Part shown: positions 62,905-64,000 of the stretch, piece by piece | Position numbering within the stretch: the first letter of the stretch is position 1 | How the letters are laid out: every line of letters starts with the position of its first letter | NCBI RefSeq assembly: GCF_020149935.1 | Contig: NZ_CP083757.1 | Coordinates: 62,001 to 126,000 of the forward strand | Source of the DNA: Marinilongibacter aquaticus | GTDB taxonomy: Bacteria > Bacteroidota > Bacteroidia > Cytophagales > Spirosomataceae | DNA: 64,000 nt | Reading direction: 5' to 3' | Notes under the pieces: model-generated | Databases searched by the model: none | What the model was told of the DNA's origin: nothing | Seen by the model: the letters and a program-made list of their open reading frames with translations, nothing else | Made by a program: the position numbers and the translations under genes

Positions 62905-63165
62905 ACGGTTTGTTTTCTTCGAAATGAATATATCGAACAAGAACTCAATTTTTTTTTGAAATCTACACAAGTCGCATATTCGGTTTAAAATTTTCGTCAG
63001 ACGGCTGGAATGGACGTTTTGGATAAAATTGAACAATTTCGGGTTGGCACATAATTTAATTGTTTTTCCACATTGGTTGGAATTACACATATATATTTTC
63101 ATGAACCGTTTGAAACACTTACATTTGTTATTAGGTAACATATATGGATTTTAGTTTTTGCAAGA

Positions 63166-63194
63166 AAAAGCTCTCGAGTGTCTCGGGAGCTTTT
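63166..63194. terminator. orphan bidirectional terminator
   Basis: Thirteen-pair stem with one wobble, arms AAAAGCTCTCGAG and CTCGGGAGCTTTT, loop TGT. T-runs follow on both strands. No recognised gene ends here; a small RNA or the 17-codon frame at 63101 may precede it. Confidence 0.6.
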
Positions 63195-63382
63195 CTCTTT
63201 TAATGTGCTCATTGTGAGTATTTTTAATACTATTATGCCCTTTTCTTACTTTGGTATTTTTTTTAGTTCGCTTTTTTGATGTGGAATACTTTCTACACCA
63301 TTTCCACGGTTTTGAGCGTGCTCTCGAATGTGTATACGAAAATTATTGCCGCCCTTATTTTATAATAAAAGACTAGGATAAA

Positions 63383-63408
63383 AAAATGGTGGCTTCGGCC
63401 ACCATTTT
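63383..63408 (-). terminator. terminator of the SusD-like gene
   Basis: Eleven-pair stem AAAATGGTGGC/GCCACCATTTT with a four-base loop, followed on the minus strand by TTTATCC. It is 28 bases after the SusD stop. Confidence 0.75.
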
Positions 63409-63436
63409 GTCGGGTTATATACAAAGGGGTTGAATT

Positions 63437-64000
63437 TTATCTGTATCCATTGTTGCTGGGGTCGGCATCCAATAGGGCAGGGTTGAGGTCAATCTCTTGT
63501 TGCGGAATCGGCAATTTCACCATGTTTGGTTCAATGTTTTCGTTTCCTTTGAAAATGCCGTAGTTGGCATTTTGCACAGTTTCAACAAGAATCCCCCAGC
63601 GGATTAGGTCGTATCGGCGTTCCGATTCTCCGGCCAATTCCCACTTGCACTCGTCTTGAATGGCCTTTCGCAATTCGGTTTGGCTGCTGGTTGCAATCGG
63701 CTGTGCCGGTGAGTAGGCTCTTTCGCGAATACGGTTTATGTAATCCAGAGATTCGCTGGTGCGTCCCAATTCGTTGGCAGCTTCGGCGGCCATCAGGTAC
63801 ACTTGTGCCAGTCGCATGGTGATCCAGGCTTCGCCGTGGTTGCCGCGAGGCGAGTCCACGAAATTGAAGTTTGTTCTTTTCTTCAGGTAGGTGAAGTTCA
63901 AGTCGTAGCCCAAATAGCTATCCATCAAAGTGTAAGGTCTTCTCAGGTCGTTTTCAGGGAATTTGTCGATCAGGTCATTCAAAGGCACATTCAATCCGTA
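63437..64000 (-). CDS. SusD/RagB-family glycan-binding protein, C-terminal part
   Basis: The C-terminal about 187 residues of a SusD-like outer-membrane lipoprotein; the gene continues beyond the right edge. Visible elements are the TPR-type helix ITMRLAQVYLMAAEAANELG, YINRIRERAY, the RKAIQDECKWELAGESERRYDLIRWG block, and the closing LPIPQQEIDLNPAL with the final NNGYR. These are standard for the family. A SusC-like TonB receptor probably lies outside the window upstream of it. The glycan is unknown. Confidence 0.95.
   Translation of the reverse strand, partial: YGLNVPLNDLIDKFPENDLRRPYTLMDSYLGYDLNFTYLKKRTNFNFVDSPRGNHGEAWITMRLAQVYLMAAEAANELGRTSESLDYINRIRERAYSPAQPIATSSQTELRKAIQDECKWELAGESERRYDLIRWGILVETVQNANYGIFKGNENIEPNMVKLPIPQQEIDLNPALLDADPSNNGYR

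Larger units (their letters stand above)
62905..63436. other. intergenic region with an orphan terminator
   Basis: About 530 bases without a convincing gene. It contains a 17-codon frame (63101-63154), an orphan terminator (63166-63194) and the SusD-gene terminator (63383-63408). The remainder is AT-rich and shows nothing I can name. Confidence 0.4.

Noticed and set aside
62872-63141. 89-codon open frame on the minus strand after the DUF4374 gene
   Set aside because: It runs through the terminator of the xus-like cluster, is rich in Cys, Lys and Asn and has no recognisable features.

Overview
The window is a chromosomal segment of a member of the Bacteroidota, most likely a gliding Cytophagales-type bacterium. 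The evidence is a SusD-type glycan-binding protein at the right edge, two large TonB-dependent receptors with carboxypeptidase-like plug extensions, a GldC gliding protein, the long two-domain form of IspG, LytS/LytTR signalling, many lipoprotein signal peptides, and promoters of the Bacteroidota type (TAnnTTTG at -7). Gene starts are mostly ATG with weak ribosome binding sites.

Layout. 0.2-8.4 kb: a secreted protein of unknown role, a periplasmic sulfatase, a PhoX-like lipoprotein with a di-haem cytochrome c peroxidase, and a GH32 fructanase lipoprotein. 8.4-12.7 kb: a minus-strand unit with a sialidase-like BNR protein, a DHDPS/NanA-family aldolase and a sodium:solute symporter joined by 4-base overlaps, then a DUF72 gene. 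12.8-20.5 kb: two AraC regulators, each followed by oxidoreductase or cupin genes (SDR; cupin, aldo/keto reductase, cyclophilin-like, second cupin, DUF2255), with a methyltransferase, a beta-carbonic anhydrase, a VOC protein and a DUF3817 membrane protein between them. 20.4-26.8 kb is accessory: a serine hydrolase framed by a 346-base direct repeat, an AT-rich 2.9-kb segment holding a PHP-domain/SMC-like ATPase gene that ends in a large attC-like palindrome, and an Ntn hydrolase.

26.9-34 kb: a tRNA with anticodon CAU, preceded on its own strand by four tandem 82-base units derived from the 5' half of that tRNA, then polA, ung, apaG, a methyltransferase and a family 39 glycosyltransferase. 34-39.5 kb: a four-gene run cinA, E2 acyltransferase, MBOAT acyltransferase and SGNH-like partner. 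39.6-45 kb: DUF4197, gldC, a five-gene ispG run and queE. 45-49.6 kb: a LytS/LytTR pair divergent from a TonB-dependent receptor. 49.6-55.8 kb: a GbsR/MarR regulator followed by a tolC-adaptor-RND efflux operon with two matching candidate operators. 56.9-62.9 kb: a siderophore-iron uptake cluster resembling xusABC (DUF3325, DUF3649-like, PepSY, TonB receptor, DUF4374 lipoprotein) with a shared Fur-like site at two starts. 63.4-64 kb: the C-terminal part of a SusD-like gene.

The strongest candidates for something undescribed are the array of tRNA-half repeats (27046-27373), the PHP-ATPase cassette with its terminal palindrome (about 22610-25531), and the duplicated segment around the serine hydrolase. 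All functional calls rest on motif recognition by eye. No database search or folding program was run.
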